This document shows positions 35,721 through 45,031 of a DNA stretch of 64,000 nucleotides, piece by piece. The position numbers and the translations under genes were made by a program. The notes under the pieces were generated by a model. It saw only the letters and a program-made list of their open reading frames with translations, was not told where the DNA came from and did not search any database. Source of the DNA: Enterococcus sp. RIT-PI-f (GTDB lineage Bacteria; Bacillota; Bacilli; Lactobacillales; Enterococcaceae); assembly GCF_001297065.1 (NCBI RefSeq), contig NZ_LHOX01000003.1, positions 105,756 to 169,755 of the forward strand, given 5' to 3'. Within the stretch, counting starts at the first letter, position 1, and the number at the start of each line of letters is the position of its first letter.

Positions 35721-36893
35721 TCAACGCTGAGATAATTGGAAATAGCGATAAGCAATCATCGCCCCACAAGCAAACAGACCACACCCAAAAAACATCATGT
35801 CAAAGCCAAAAAGACTGGCAATGATTCCCCACAAAAAAGCCCCACCTCCATAAGCTACATCTAAGGCTGCTGAAAATACCGCTGTCCCTTGCCCTCGCTG
35901 CGCCTCAGACACCGATTCTAATACAATCGTATTCATCACAGGCAATAAGCCGGCATAACCGACACCATAACAACTCGCGGCCAGAAGCAAGCCGCTGAGC
36001 TGTGTTGTAAATGGCAACAGACAAAAAGAAACCAAAATCAATAATAAACTGCCATAAATCAGTGTAGCCGTTTGGATTTTGGCGAGCAAACGTGGAAATA
36101 CGACCCGTGTTGTGACCGTCATGATCGACATGACCGTAAAATAATAGCCTGCGCCGATAATCTCACGTTCAAGGGCATATTGTACAATAAACGCCACCAC
36201 GCCAGAATTGGCAAAGCATATCAAAAAAAGGATACCGCTAGGAAACACAACTGCTTTGATGCGAAGCAGTTCTCGTAACGATGATTTCTCTTCGCCAGAG
36301 TGCGTATTCCCCCGTGAAAAGGGCTGTTCTTTCAAAAACAAACTCAATAAAAAAGCCGTTCCGCTCAACAAGACAGCCATCCGAAAAAGTGCAGGAAATC
36401 CATAATTTTCTACAACAGCAAGTCCTATCAACGGGCCGATGGCACTCGGCACAGCCTGAGCGATACTGAAATACCCCAATCCGACTGCTAATTTGCCTTC
36501 AGGAATCGTATCAACTGCCATCGTCGCCGCTGCTGTCGCTTGCAAACTATTGCCCGCCCCTTGCAAGATGCGCAGACAAAAAAGCATCAATAGCCCCTGC
36601 AACAGATTCAATAAACTAAAATCAATCAACAGGATGGCTAATCCCATACAAAGCAAGACTTTGCGTCCATATCGATCCAATGCCACACCGATTGGCAAAC
36701 GGCAAAACAAAGCAGATAGCCCCAAGACACCTACAATGGCGCCGGATACTGCTTTAGAACCACCTAAAGAAGCAACATATAACGGCAAGGTCCCCATTTG
36801 GGTCGTGATGGCTGTCATTGCTAGTGCCGTGACCACCATCACTAAATAAAAATCTTTCGACCAAAGCCGACTAGAGCTGTTCACCTTTTCCAT
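35721..36893 (-). CDS. MFS transporter
   Basis: 390-residue major facilitator protein with about twelve hydrophobic segments. The loop 2-3 motif appears as DRYGRKVLL. No family-specific substrate motif is evident. ATG follows GAGGCACG. It is the last gene of an eight-gene operon holding an amino-acid ABC importer, an aminotransferase and a D-2-hydroxyacid dehydrogenase, so export of a 2-hydroxy or 2-oxo acid product is a reasonable guess; drug efflux is the alternative. Confidence 0.85.
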   Translation of the reverse strand: MEKVNSSSRLWSKDFYLVMVVTALAMTAITTQMGTLPLYVASLGGSKAVSGAIVGVLGLSALFCRLPIGVALDRYGRKVLLCMGLAILLIDFSLLNLLQGLLMLFCLRILQGAGNSLQATAAATMAVDTIPEGKLAVGLGYFSIAQAVPSAIGPLIGLAVVENYGFPALFRMAVLLSGTAFLLSLFLKEQPFSRGNTHSGEEKSSLRELLRIKAVVFPSGILFLICFANSGVVAFIVQYALEREIIGAGYYFTVMSIMTVTTRVVFPRLLAKIQTATLIYGSLLLILVSFCLLPFTTQLSGLLLAASCYGVGYAGLLPVMNTIVLESVSEAQRGQGTAVFSAALDVAYGGGAFLWGIIASLFGFDMMFFGCGLFACGAMIAYRYFQLSQR

Positions 36894-36907
36894 ATCGTGC
36901 CTCGCTT

Positions 36908-37660
36908 CTATACAGCTAATTGAAAACGTACTTGTGTCAAAAATTGCTGTGTACGTTCTTCTTGCGGATCCTCAAAAATTTCTTCTGGTGTTCCCGCTTC
37001 TACCACCACACCATCCGCCATGAATATCACTTTATCCGCGACTTCTTGTGCAAATTGCATTTCATGCGTCACGATGATCATCGTTTGCCCACTATCAGCC
37101 AGTTGCTTCATGACATTTAGAACATCACCGACAAGTTCTGGATCGAGCGCTGAAGTTGGTTCATCAAACAGTAATAATTCTGGCGTCAAAGCCATCGCTC
37201 TGGCGATACCTACACGTTGTTGCTGTCCGCCAGACAGTTGACTAGGATACATCATGGCTTTATCTGCCAAACCCACTTTTTCTAAAGCAGACAGCGCTGC
37301 TTTTTCTGCCAGTTTTTTTGGGAAACGCCGTGGTGTGCGTAGACCTTCAGCCACATTTTGCAACACATTCATGTGGCTGAACAGCTCATAGGATTGAAAG
37401 ACCATCGCTGTTTTGCGGGCAATCTCCAATCGTTGGGTTTTGCCAATATGTGCGAGATCATACTGGAAGTCACCGATAGAATAACTCCCCGCGTCAGGCT
37501 GCTCCAACAAATTCAAGCAACGCAAAAAGGTCGTTTTTCCAGAGCCGCTAGGACCAATGATGCACACAACTTCCCCACGTTCAATTTGTAAGCCAACATT
37601 TTTTAAGATGACTTGTTTATCGAATGACTTCTTCAAACCTTTGATTTCTGCTTGCAGCAT
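36908..37660 (-). CDS. Polar amino-acid ABC transporter ATPase (1)
   Basis: 250-residue GlnQ-type ATPase: Walker [11 protein letters not shown]-loop MVFQSYELF, signature LSGGQQQR, Walker [15 protein letters not shown], and switch His in VTHEM. ATG follows AAAGGGTGGG. A second, similar ATPase is encoded at 39914-40660; the operon also has two permeases, so two ABC complexes or a heterodimer are possible. It sits between the MFS and D-2-hydroxyacid dehydrogenase genes, away from the permeases. Confidence 0.92.
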   Translation of the reverse strand: MLQAEIKGLKKSFDKQVILKNVGLQIERGEVVCIIGPSGSGKTTFLRCLNLLEQPDAGSYSIGDFQYDLAHIGKTQRLEIARKTAMVFQSYELFSHMNVLQNVAEGLRTPRRFPKKLAEKAALSALEKVGLADKAMMYPSQLSGGQQQRVGIARAMALTPELLLFDEPTSALDPELVGDVLNVMKQLADSGQTMIIVTHEMQFAQEVADKVIFMADGVVVEAGTPEEIFEDPQEERTQQFLTQVRFQLAV

Positions 37661-37685
37661 ATTCCCACCCTTTCTTTTCTATCGC

Positions 37686-38657
37686 TCAAAGCGCGATCGT
37701 ATTGGCAGATTGTCCTTCTAGCAAAATATCTCTTGCATTGTTCAAAGCTGTTTCTGCAATTTCTTGTACAGCCAATTGGGTATAATACGCAATATGCGGG
37801 GTCAAAAGCACATTTGGCAGTTGATTCAGCTGTTGATAATAAGGATTTTGATCCCACCCAACTGAAAAATACCGTTCTTCATTGGCGATAGCATCTAATA
37901 CAGCACCAGACAAACGCCCTTGCGCGAGTGCGGCAATCAACGCATCCGTATCAACGATTCCGCCACGTGCCGTATTGACCAGACAACTGCCAGGCTTCAT
38001 CTGTGCAAAAACAGATGCCGAAAATAGTCCTTCTGATGCTTTTGTCAGCGGGATATGGATCGACAAGACGTCCGATGCAGCAATCAAGGTCTCAAAGGAC
38101 ACATATTCGACAATCCCCTTCAACCGAGGATTTTCACTCCTACTTGTGGCAATCACATGTCCCCCCATATGATAAATCGCTTCTGCGACTACAGCACCGA
38201 TTCGACCAGTGCCTAACAAACCGACTGTTACGTCTTGTAGCTCCCGACCAATCACAGACCGTCGATCAAGTTTTCCTTTGATCATTGCTGGAATATTGCG
38301 TAAAGCCATCAAGATCGACATCACCGTGTAATGGCCCACCGATGTTGGGCTATAAGAAGGGACATTGGTGACCGTCAACTGATGCTTTTGCGCCCAGTCA
38401 AAACGAACACCGTCGACCCCCGTTGATTTGATCGATAACTGCTTCATCCCTAAAATATGCAAGCGTTGGTACAGGGACTCATCTTGCTGCATAGCCAGAC
38501 TAGGATACAAACAGATGCCGTCATGCCCTGCTGCCAAATGGATATTCTCCCAAGACAAGCCCTCCATCACGATCGTCACTGGTGTTTTGTGGATAAATTG
38601 CCACCGTTCGATATAAGCAATTTCTTCTTCACTTACCCCGTAATAAATCAATTTCAT
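37686..38657 (-). CDS. D-2-hydroxyacid dehydrogenase (D-lactate dehydrogenase-like)
   Basis: 323 residues from the ATG at 38657, after AGGAGGTGTTGCC; a TTG nine bases upstream lies in the ribosome-site spacer. NAD motif GLLGTGRIGAVVAE, substrate Arg in NTARGGIVDTDAL, and catalytic His in LTPHIAYYT. The group includes D-lactate dehydrogenases, hydroxyisocaproate dehydrogenases and VanH. The aminotransferase gene just upstream suggests reduction of the 2-oxo acid made by transamination. No vanA or vanX-like gene is present, so a resistance role is unlikely. Confidence 0.9.
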   Translation of the reverse strand: MKLIYYGVSEEEIAYIERWQFIHKTPVTIVMEGLSWENIHLAAGHDGICLYPSLAMQQDESLYQRLHILGMKQLSIKSTGVDGVRFDWAQKHQLTVTNVPSYSPTSVGHYTVMSILMALRNIPAMIKGKLDRRSVIGRELQDVTVGLLGTGRIGAVVAEAIYHMGGHVIATSRSENPRLKGIVEYVSFETLIAASDVLSIHIPLTKASEGLFSASVFAQMKPGSCLVNTARGGIVDTDALIAALAQGRLSGAVLDAIANEERYFSVGWDQNPYYQQLNQLPNVLLTPHIAYYTQLAVQEIAETALNNARDILLEGQSANTIAL

Positions 38658-38669
38658 TGGCAACACCTC

Positions 38670-39890
38670 CTAACTGACCCCTTCATATGCTGGCGGCATC
38701 GCGTATTCCAACGCATCACCTAATAAAGCGATCCCTTGATCGATCTGTGCCAATGTCGGCTTCGTAAAATTCAGCCGAAATGAATGCTCATAGCCTTTTC
38801 CCGCGACACTCATGATATTGCCTGGAATGACCGCAACTTTCGCCTCATCCAGGTAATCATAGAACCGCTCTGCGTCCACCTCAGTCGATAGGAAACAGGT
38901 GATAAAATAGCCGCCTGTTGGTTTGATAAAGGTAAGCTTATCCGTTGGCAGTGCCTGTAATGCTTGCAGCATGCGGGTATATTTCTCTTGATACAACAAG
39001 GTCAATTGGGCCACATGACCTTCGAAATCATGATGATCCATATATTCGGCCAATACCACTTGCCAATAAAAATTGGTGTGGGAATCGGCGGATTGCTTGG
39101 CCAAAATCAATTTTTCCATTGCAGGACCAGCAGCCATCATAAAACCAATCCGGCTGCTGGGTGCCAAAATTTTTGAAAAAGATCCCGCATAAATGATTCG
39201 TCCTTCGGTATCTAATGTTTTCATCTTAGGGATCGGTGTACCTTCATACAACAACTCACCGTAAGGATCGTCTTCAAAAATCAGCACATCATATTGACAC
39301 GCCAATGCATAAATGGCTTTACGTTTTTCCAATGGCATTGATGTGCCTAAAGGGTTTTGGAAAGTGGGGATCAGATACAACATTTTCACTCTTGCGTCTG
39401 TTTTGAGGATTGTTTCTAAAGCGTCAAGATCCATTGATTCTGCTGCAAGATCCATCGGTACCGGCACTGGGATCGCCCCATATCCTTTGATGGCATTCAC
39501 CGCACCGGAAAATGTTTGCTCCTCGCATAACACCACATCGCCTTCATTACAAAAGACTTTGACCGCCAAATCCATGGCTTGGGTCGAACCCGAAACCACC
39601 AGCACCTCCTCTTCGTTATCGATATTTGACAACTGACGCAAACGTTCTTTGATCAAGGTCCGTAAGCGCGGATACCCTTCTGATGCCCCATACTGTAAGA
39701 AAGATTCTGGATCCGCTTCGCTATATAATTTTTGCGAGATCTCTTTCAATGTGGTCATTGGAAAGGCTTCTGTCGGCGGAAATCCGTAAGCAAAGGAAAT
39801 AGCTGCTGCAGACTCCATATTTTTTTTGGCATTCTCTCTTAATGGAGATGCTTCTAATGTCATGATACGTTGTGCGAATTGATAGGCCAT
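38670..39890 (-). CDS. PLP-dependent aminotransferase, class I/II
   Basis: 406 residues from the ATG at 39890, seven bases after GGGAGG. Fold-type I enzyme with PLP Lys240 in YAGSFSKILAPSSRIGFM, PLP-phosphate contacts in GSTQAMDLA, FEDDPYGELLY for the ring Asp/Tyr, and a C-terminal Arg in FRLNFTKP for the substrate carboxylate. It resembles the aromatic/2-aminoadipate group of aminotransferases, without the MocR DNA-binding domain. Donor amino acid unknown; it would be the one imported by the surrounding ABC genes (inference). Confidence 0.9.
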   Translation of the reverse strand: MAYQFAQRIMTLEASPLRENAKKNMESAAAISFAYGFPPTEAFPMTTLKEISQKLYSEADPESFLQYGASEGYPRLRTLIKERLRQLSNIDNEEEVLVVSGSTQAMDLAVKVFCNEGDVVLCEEQTFSGAVNAIKGYGAIPVPVPMDLAAESMDLDALETILKTDARVKMLYLIPTFQNPLGTSMPLEKRKAIYALACQYDVLIFEDDPYGELLYEGTPIPKMKTLDTEGRIIYAGSFSKILAPSSRIGFMMAAGPAMEKLILAKQSADSHTNFYWQVVLAEYMDHHDFEGHVAQLTLLYQEKYTRMLQALQALPTDKLTFIKPTGGYFITCFLSTEVDAERFYDYLDEAKVAVIPGNIMSVAGKGYEHSFRLNFTKPTLAQIDQGIALLGDALEYAMPPAYEGVS

Positions 39891-39913
39891 TCTATTTCCT
39901 CCCTGCATAGTTG

Positions 39914-40660
39914 TTAGCCAGCCAGCTGCGTGGTAAAGCGGGCTAAAAAGGCTTTGGTTCGTTCTTCTTTGGTTTCCTCGAATACTTGTTGCGGTGTGCC
40001 TTGTTCAACAATATGTCCATTCTCCATGAAAACGACTTTGTCTGCTACTTCATACGCGAATTTCATTTCATGGGTCACCAATACCATGGTCGCACCGGCT
40101 TCCGCAATTTCTCTGAGCAGCGCCAATGTCTGTCCCACTAGTTCCGGGTCCAATGCCGAGGTAGGTTCATCAAACAAGATGACCTTAGGATTCAACGCCA
40201 ACGCACGGGCGATCCCGATACGCTGCTGTTGTCCACCGGACAGTTGGCTAGGATAAAAATCTTGTCGTTCAGACAAACCGACTTGATCCAACAAAGCCTC
40301 TGCTGTTCGCAGAGCAGCTTCTTTGCTTTGTTTTTTGGTCACGATCAATGGCATCATGATATTTTCTTTGGCTGTTTTATTTTGAAACAAAGCATAATTT
40401 TGGAAAACCATCGCTGTTTGCCGTTGATGGGTCAATATTTCTTTTTTACTTGCTTTGTGCAATGTGGTGGTGGTTTCTCCCAATTGAATCACACCTTGAT
40501 CTGCTCGTTCCAAAAAATTGAGACAACGCAAGAAGGTCGTTTTTCCCGAACCGGAAGGCCCCAATAAGACGACTACTTCGCCTTTAGCGACATCAAGATC
40601 AATCCCTTTTAACACTTCTTGTTTGCCGAATCGCTTATGGATATCCGTTACTTTCATCAT
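39914..40660 (-). CDS. Polar amino-acid ABC transporter ATPase (2)
   Basis: 248-residue GlnQ-type ATPase: Walker [11 protein letters not shown]-loop MVFQNYALF, signature LSGGQQQR, Walker [14 protein letters not shown], switch His in VTHEM. The start overlaps the permease stop by four bases (ATGA) after AAGGAGGG. Immediately downstream of the permease, it is the natural ATPase of the importer; the other ATPase in the operon may be redundant or serve the second permease. Confidence 0.93.
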   Translation of the reverse strand: MMKVTDIHKRFGKQEVLKGIDLDVAKGEVVVLLGPSGSGKTTFLRCLNFLERADQGVIQLGETTTTLHKASKKEILTHQRQTAMVFQNYALFQNKTAKENIMMPLIVTKKQSKEAALRTAEALLDQVGLSERQDFYPSQLSGGQQQRIGIARALALNPKVILFDEPTSALDPELVGQTLALLREIAEAGATMVLVTHEMKFAYEVADKVVFMENGHIVEQGTPQQVFEETKEERTKAFLARFTTQLAG

Positions 40661-41367
40661 AATGCGGCCCTCCTTAGTTTGCGCAACATCCGATTTTCCA
40701 GTAATTGTGCCCCTTTTTCGATGACCAAACTAATCAGCCAATAAATGATCGCAACAGCCACATACGCTTCTAAAAAACGATAATTTTGCTGGGCCGTGAT
40801 CTTAGCTGCCGCAAAAACATCGACGACACTGACCATGGAAGCTAAGGCCGACGCTTTAACCAACGAGATCAGCAAATTGCTGAACATGGGCAATGAAATC
40901 GGCCAGGCTTGCGGGAGCAGCACACGACGGATCACTTGTACGTTCGTCATGCCGATCGATTTGGCTGCATCGAACTGCCCTTTTTTGACTGCCGCAAATG
41001 CGCCCCTGAAAATCTCGCTGCTATTGATAGCAGACATTAAACTCAAGGCGGCGATCGCTATCCAAACCATATTGAAATCTTTAAATCGCAAAGTCCAATG
41101 CATCGACTCCGCCCAAATATCAAACTGTTTAGCAGAAATAAGATATAACGCTAAAATCACTAAAACCACTGGGACCCCTTTTAAGACCGTGACCATCACT
41201 TGCAGCACTGGTGCGAGGATCTTGATCCTATACAGACGAATCAAGGCGATGATCAACCCAACCACCGCGCCAATGACGAGTGCGGTCAACGCCATAAAAA
41301 GCGTCGTACCAATATAATGACTTGCTGTTTTCAGCGCTTCGATCATAATAGACAATTGAAAACTCAT
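40657..41367 (-). CDS. Polar amino-acid ABC transporter permease (1)
   Basis: 236 residues from the ATG at 41367, well spaced from GGGAGGA; another ATG six bases earlier abuts the ribosome site. About five membrane segments and the HisM/GlnP docking loop ([26 protein letters not shown]). It is 12 bases downstream of the binding-protein gene. Confidence 0.92.
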   Translation of the reverse strand: MSFQLSIMIEALKTASHYIGTTLFMALTALVIGAVVGLIIALIRLYRIKILAPVLQVMVTVLKGVPVVLVILALYLISAKQFDIWAESMHWTLRFKDFNMVWIAIAALSLMSAINSSEIFRGAFAAVKKGQFDAAKSIGMTNVQVIRRVLLPQAWPISLPMFSNLLISLVKASALASMVSVVDVFAAAKITAQQNYRFLEAYVAVAIIYWLISLVIEKGAQLLENRMLRKLRRAAL

Positions 41368-41379
41368 CGCCATTCCTCC

Positions 41380-42192
41380 CTATTCTGGGACATAATCCCC
41401 ATCTAGATATTTTTCTGATAATTCTTTGATCGTTCCATCTGCTTTCAATTCCTCTAACGCTGTATTGACCGCATCAATAAAGTCTTGATCCGTTTCTTTG
41501 TTGAACAATAAGTAGGCATCTGAGTTGTGGACTGGTTCGCTGCCGATCTCTAGATTTTCACTAAATGAATTGTTCCAATTATCGACTTGATATTCTGGTG
41601 CTAACGTTGCATCGACCGCACCTGAAGTGACTGCTTGTACGATTTGCTCGTTGTTGTATTCCCCATAAACCAATTCAAAAGCATCGGGATTTTCTGCCAG
41701 ATAAGCCTCAGCCATTGCTGCTTGGTTGGTAGCAGTCGTCACATAGACTTTTTTCCCTGCTAAATCATCGAAGCTATCGTAGACCGTACCGGCATCTGGA
41801 TCAGAGACGATATACGTATCCCAGACCACATACCCAACATCCCCATAGACAAATTTTTCTTTCCGTTCATCGTTGACTTCATATTCATAGGCAGCCATCT
41901 GGACTTTATTGCTTTCTAAATTTGATAACGTCGTTGGGAAATCCGCCCCTTCAAAGGTAAAGGTATAATCAGTTAATTTTTCGTCGATTGCTTTAACGAC
42001 GGCGACATCATAGCCATCATATTCACCATTTTCGTCTAAATACGCATATGGCAATGCTTCATTCCCGGTACCCACCTTGATTTCTGTTGCATCACTTGCA
42101 CCACTGCTTGCAGTGTCGGCAGAACTGCTTCCGCAAGCCCCTAAAACCAAAAGTGTCACCAATGTACTTGCACCTAAAATCGTTCTTTTCAT
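41380..42192 (-). CDS. Amino-acid-binding lipoprotein
   Basis: 270 residues from the ATG at 42192 after GGGAGG. Lipobox VLGAC with Cys20, then a Ser/Ala linker and a family 3 solute-binding domain (IKVGTGNEALPYAYLDENGEYDGYDVAVVKAI). The typical YDGYDVAV motif and the C-terminal LKADGTIKELSEKYL match polar or sulfur amino-acid binders. Specificity cannot be read from sequence. It would serve both permeases of the operon. Confidence 0.92.
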   Translation of the reverse strand: MKRTILGASTLVTLLVLGACGSSSADTASSGASDATEIKVGTGNEALPYAYLDENGEYDGYDVAVVKAIDEKLTDYTFTFEGADFPTTLSNLESNKVQMAAYEYEVNDERKEKFVYGDVGYVVWDTYIVSDPDAGTVYDSFDDLAGKKVYVTTATNQAAMAEAYLAENPDAFELVYGEYNNEQIVQAVTSGAVDATLAPEYQVDNWNNSFSENLEIGSEPVHNSDAYLLFNKETDQDFIDAVNTALEELKADGTIKELSEKYLDGDYVPE

Positions 42193-42227
42193 TTGAATTC
42201 CTCCCTTTCCCTCTACCCAAAATTTTC

Positions 42228-42980
42228 CTATGTTGTTTTGATTTTTTGCTGTTTTTTGGTCCATGATATCAGTGGTACTTTTGCTGTTTGTTGTTTTGTT
42301 TTCGAAAAACTCATCCGACGTTCCAGACCGGTGAAAACACGTTCTAAGAGGAAGCTTAAGGTAATAAACAAGATCGCCGCACCGACATAGCCTTCAAGTG
42401 TATGGAAGGTCACTGCGCCTATCGCTCGCGCTTTGCCGACAACATCCACGACCCCAATGGTAAAAGCCAGCGATGTGTCTTGCAGGAGTGCAATCGTAGT
42501 TGTACCAAATGCAGGTAATGCGACACGGACAACTTGCGGTAAAATCACTTGTCGATACATTTGTGTTTTTGTCAATCCGCAAGCAATGCTCGCTTCCTTC
42601 TGTGTGACCGGTACACTTAGAATCGCAGCCCGAAAGGTTTCAGACTGAAAGGCAGCAGTATTTAATCCGTAGGTGATATAGATGAAAATGATTTTGTTCC
42701 ATGAAGAAACATCGATATGTATCATTTGTAATAAGGCGGGTACACCATAATACACCACATAAAGCTGGACCAATATCGGTGTGCCTCGAATAAATGAAAC
42801 GAAGACTGCCGCCAGTTGACTGAGAAATGGCACTTTCTCGACACGAATAAATGCAAGCAAAATCCCTAAAAGCAAGCCTACGATTGTCGCTACGCCTACG
42901 ATCATCAGCGTGACCGGCAAGGCACTTAAAATCTTTGGAAAATACTCCCAAACCAATTGCCATTGAAAAAATGCGGACAT
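42228..42980 (-). CDS. Polar amino-acid ABC transporter permease (2)
   Basis: 250-residue permease, first gene of the operon, with the His/Glu/Gln family docking loop QKEASIACGLTKTQMYRQVILPQ and about five membrane segments. A basic C-terminal tail rich in Lys/Gln/Thr (residues ~225-250) is an extension with no obvious role. The ATG follows GAGGGGGGAA. Pairs with permease (1) in a heterodimeric channel or forms a separate one. Confidence 0.91.
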   Translation of the reverse strand: MSAFFQWQLVWEYFPKILSALPVTLMIVGVATIVGLLLGILLAFIRVEKVPFLSQLAAVFVSFIRGTPILVQLYVVYYGVPALLQMIHIDVSSWNKIIFIYITYGLNTAAFQSETFRAAILSVPVTQKEASIACGLTKTQMYRQVILPQVVRVALPAFGTTTIALLQDTSLAFTIGVVDVVGKARAIGAVTFHTLEGYVGAAILFITLSFLLERVFTGLERRMSFSKTKQQTAKVPLISWTKKQQKIKTT

Positions 42981-43015
42981 ATCGTTCCCCCCTCGATCAA
43001 AACCTAAATTTATAT

Positions 43016-43031
43016 TTCAGAATTTTCTGAA
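43016..43031. promoter_or_regulatory. 16-bp palindrome upstream of the amino-acid operon
   Basis: TTCAGAA-TT-TTCTGAA is perfect and lies 36 bases upstream of the first permease start in an AT-rich region, where an operator would be expected. The regulator is unknown; an Lrp-type protein is one candidate. Confidence 0.45.
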
Positions 43032-43171
43032 TTTTCATAACAATACCTTATAAAGTCCATTTTAGACAATAGCAGACGAAGTTTAACTATGATTATTTTG
43101 TGATCCAGTCCTTTTACCAAAGAAAAATAAGAAGAAAGCGACATCATCTTTTTTTCTGTTTGGTCACAAAT

Positions 43172-43214
43172 AAAAAAAAGCCAAGAAATTGGTGAACAAA
43201 CACCAACTCTCGGC
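43172..43214 (-). terminator. Terminator after the YccF-family gene
   Basis: Imperfect stem GCC.AGA..TTGGTG with CACCAA..TCTCGGC, followed on the minus strand by eight T. Confidence 0.85.
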
Positions 43215-43230
43215 AAATCGACTGCTTTCA

Positions 43231-43605
43231 TTATTTCCAACGTTTCGACACGATCTCTGCACCAAAAGGCATCAAGGCCAACAGAGCCATCTTTAGTGAT
43301 TGCGCCGCAAAAGGAATACCAACAACTGCGATTGTCAGCAATAAGGCGCTGATCAGATGACCAAATGCAATCGGTAATCCTGATACAATCAACCAAATAA
43401 TATTCAGAATCAAAGAAACACCACCACCACGATAAGCAATATCTTTGCCAAAAGGAGCCAATGACAAGGTGGCAAATTTAAAACATTGTAATCCGATGGG
43501 GATTCCTATGATCGTGATGCACCACAGACAGCCTGCCAAAAACCAGGAAATAGCACCAACTAAGCCGCCAAAGATAAACCAAATGATATTGCCTAAAACG
43601 TGCAT
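43231..43605 (-). CDS. YccF domain-containing membrane protein
   Basis: 124-residue membrane protein built of two YccF-like repeats, each with an IIGIPIG- or VVGIPFA-type motif (residues ~32-38 and ~94-100) after a tryptophan-rich or hydrophobic helix. YccF proteins are common small inner-membrane proteins without an established function. ATG follows AAAGGGAGTG. Monocistronic, with its own terminator. Confidence 0.85.
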   Translation of the reverse strand: MHVLGNIIWFIFGGLVGAISWFLAGCLWCITIIGIPIGLQCFKFATLSLAPFGKDIAYRGGGVSLILNIIWLIVSGLPIAFGHLISALLLTIAVVGIPFAAQSLKMALLALMPFGAEIVSKRWK

Positions 43606-43663
43606 TGTTCCACTCCCTTTCCTCTGAAAACCCTTGATGATGTATGTGATTTGTCTGAACAGA

Positions 43664-44725
43664 CTATTCTATCGTACTCGTTGACTCGCTCGTAGTCGTA
43701 TCAGAAGTTGTATCGGTGTCATCGCCGCCAAAGACCCCTGTGATCGAAGACCATAGGCCGCTAAAGAAACTTTTGATATTTTCCCATAACCCTTTGGATG
43801 TCTCTTCAATTTGTTTTCGCGCTTCAGATAGATCCAACTCATTGACAAAATCTTCAAAAATATTGTTGTCTTTCATATCGCTCATCAACGACGTTAATTC
43901 AGCAATCTGACTGTTCGTCACGATGCCTTCTAATCCATTATCTTTCAAGGCTTTTTCGACTGTTTCTTGGATATCAGACTGTGTCAAATCCGTACCATCT
44001 GCAGTCTGCGCTGCCAAATCGGCTTTTGCTTGCTCTTGTGCAGCATTCAAAGCATCATCTGAATAGCCATCTTTGTCTTTATTTTCTTCTGTGATCGTTG
44101 ACAAAACGTCCATTTCATCTTGTGCCACAGCTACACGGTCTTGGTTGATGACTCCGCCGGATTCTTCAACGATCTTATAGACGCCTGCCAAGGCACCTGA
44201 ACCATCGATTGGTACAGCTGAAGCAACTGTTAGTTTCGCATCAGTGATGCCCGCAGTCAATGCGGCATTTTGATACTGTGCAGCAGTGATCTTGGTAATG
44301 TTGTCCGGGGTGGCGATATCTACTGTGATGCCGGCCCCTTCGTCTAATGTCTGCATGCGCACCGAGCTGTAGACAGCCCAATCGGAAGTAAAGCCGCCAT
44401 CAGGGATATACTTCATCAAATCCGTACCAGAAGTCGTATAAATAGGCGTTTCTCCTTGGATGCCTAGTTTATCTAACGTGTAGTCTTCTTGGTCTTTCGT
44501 TAAAGCATTTCCAATAGCCACCGCATTGACTTGCAAGCGTTCGCTGCTATCCGATGACGCGGTTGTCGATTCTGAATTTGTGGTATCTACTGTTCCAGAA
44601 ATCGGTATGATACTCTCTGTCGTAGACGTTTCTTCAGCGAATACGGTCGGGATCGTAAGTAAAACTTGGCTTGATACCAAGAGCGTGGCGATTATCGCGA
44701 TGGGTTTACGTGTTTGTTTTTTCAT
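43664..44725 (-). CDS. Secreted DUF1002 protein
   Basis: 353 residues from the ATG at 44725 after GGAGG. A signal peptide (MKKQTRKPIAIIATLL to about TVFAEE) is followed by a Ser/Thr-rich linker, the DUF1002 domain (VNAVAIGNALTKDQEDYTLDK, then YTTSGTDLMKYIPDG) and an acidic/Thr-rich C-terminal tail. There is no LPXTG anchor or lipobox, so it is probably released or loosely wall-bound. DUF1002 function is not known. Transcribed alone. Confidence 0.82.
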   Translation of the reverse strand: MKKQTRKPIAIIATLLVSSQVLLTIPTVFAEETSTTESIIPISGTVDTTNSESTTASSDSSERLQVNAVAIGNALTKDQEDYTLDKLGIQGETPIYTTSGTDLMKYIPDGGFTSDWAVYSSVRMQTLDEGAGITVDIATPDNITKITAAQYQNAALTAGITDAKLTVASAVPIDGSGALAGVYKIVEESGGVINQDRVAVAQDEMDVLSTITEENKDKDGYSDDALNAAQEQAKADLAAQTADGTDLTQSDIQETVEKALKDNGLEGIVTNSQIAELTSLMSDMKDNNIFEDFVNELDLSEARKQIEETSKGLWENIKSFFSGLWSSITGVFGGDDTDTTSDTTTSESTSTIE

Positions 44726-45031
44726 AAGTTCCTCCATGTGGATCGAATTTAGGATACGGTCGTCTAACTATCAACCGTTGGTAACTATCCTCTATTGTAC
44801 AATAGGTATTTGGCAAGTACCTACGGCTAGGGTCCGATTTGAAGAAAAACTTATAGAACATCGTGAATTTTTGTAAAATAAAGGAAAAAGGAAACGAGCT
44901 TTCTTTTTTCACGATCAAATAAACTACTTTAGCAGCAAAAAATGACAAAAAAAGTAACCGTCGCCTTTAGACCGCGATGGTTATTTTTTTGATAAAAAAC
45001 CTGCACCGCTTAGAGCGATGCCCCATATCCT
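44726..45031. other. Intergenic region, DUF1002 promoter side and CPBP terminator
   Basis: 306 bases without a gene. It contains a 14-bp perfect palindrome CTATTGTACAATAG (44792-44805) that includes a TGTACAAT extended -10-like element for the DUF1002 gene on the minus strand, and the CPBP terminator. I see no RNA gene or small ORF with a good ribosome site. Confidence 0.5.
44948..44983 (-). terminator. Intrinsic terminator after the CPBP gene
   Basis: Stem AACC.TCGC/GCGA.GGTT with a 9-base loop, followed on the minus strand by ACTTTTTTTG; the plus strand also has a T-run, so it may work both ways. Confidence 0.75.

Noticed and set aside
37686..38657. VanH-like gene of a glycopeptide resistance cluster
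   Set aside because: The dehydrogenase family fits, but no ligase (VanA/B-type), VanX or VanRS genes are near; amino-acid transport and aminotransferase neighbours give a better explanation.
42981..43230. T-box or S-box leader upstream of the amino-acid operon
   Set aside because: No specifier-loop/T-box core or SAM riboswitch motif seen; only a 16-bp palindrome and the YccF terminator.
44792..44805. 14-bp palindrome as a specific operator
   Set aside because: It overlaps a -10-like element but there is no second copy or nearby regulator; kept only as a remark in the intergenic entry.
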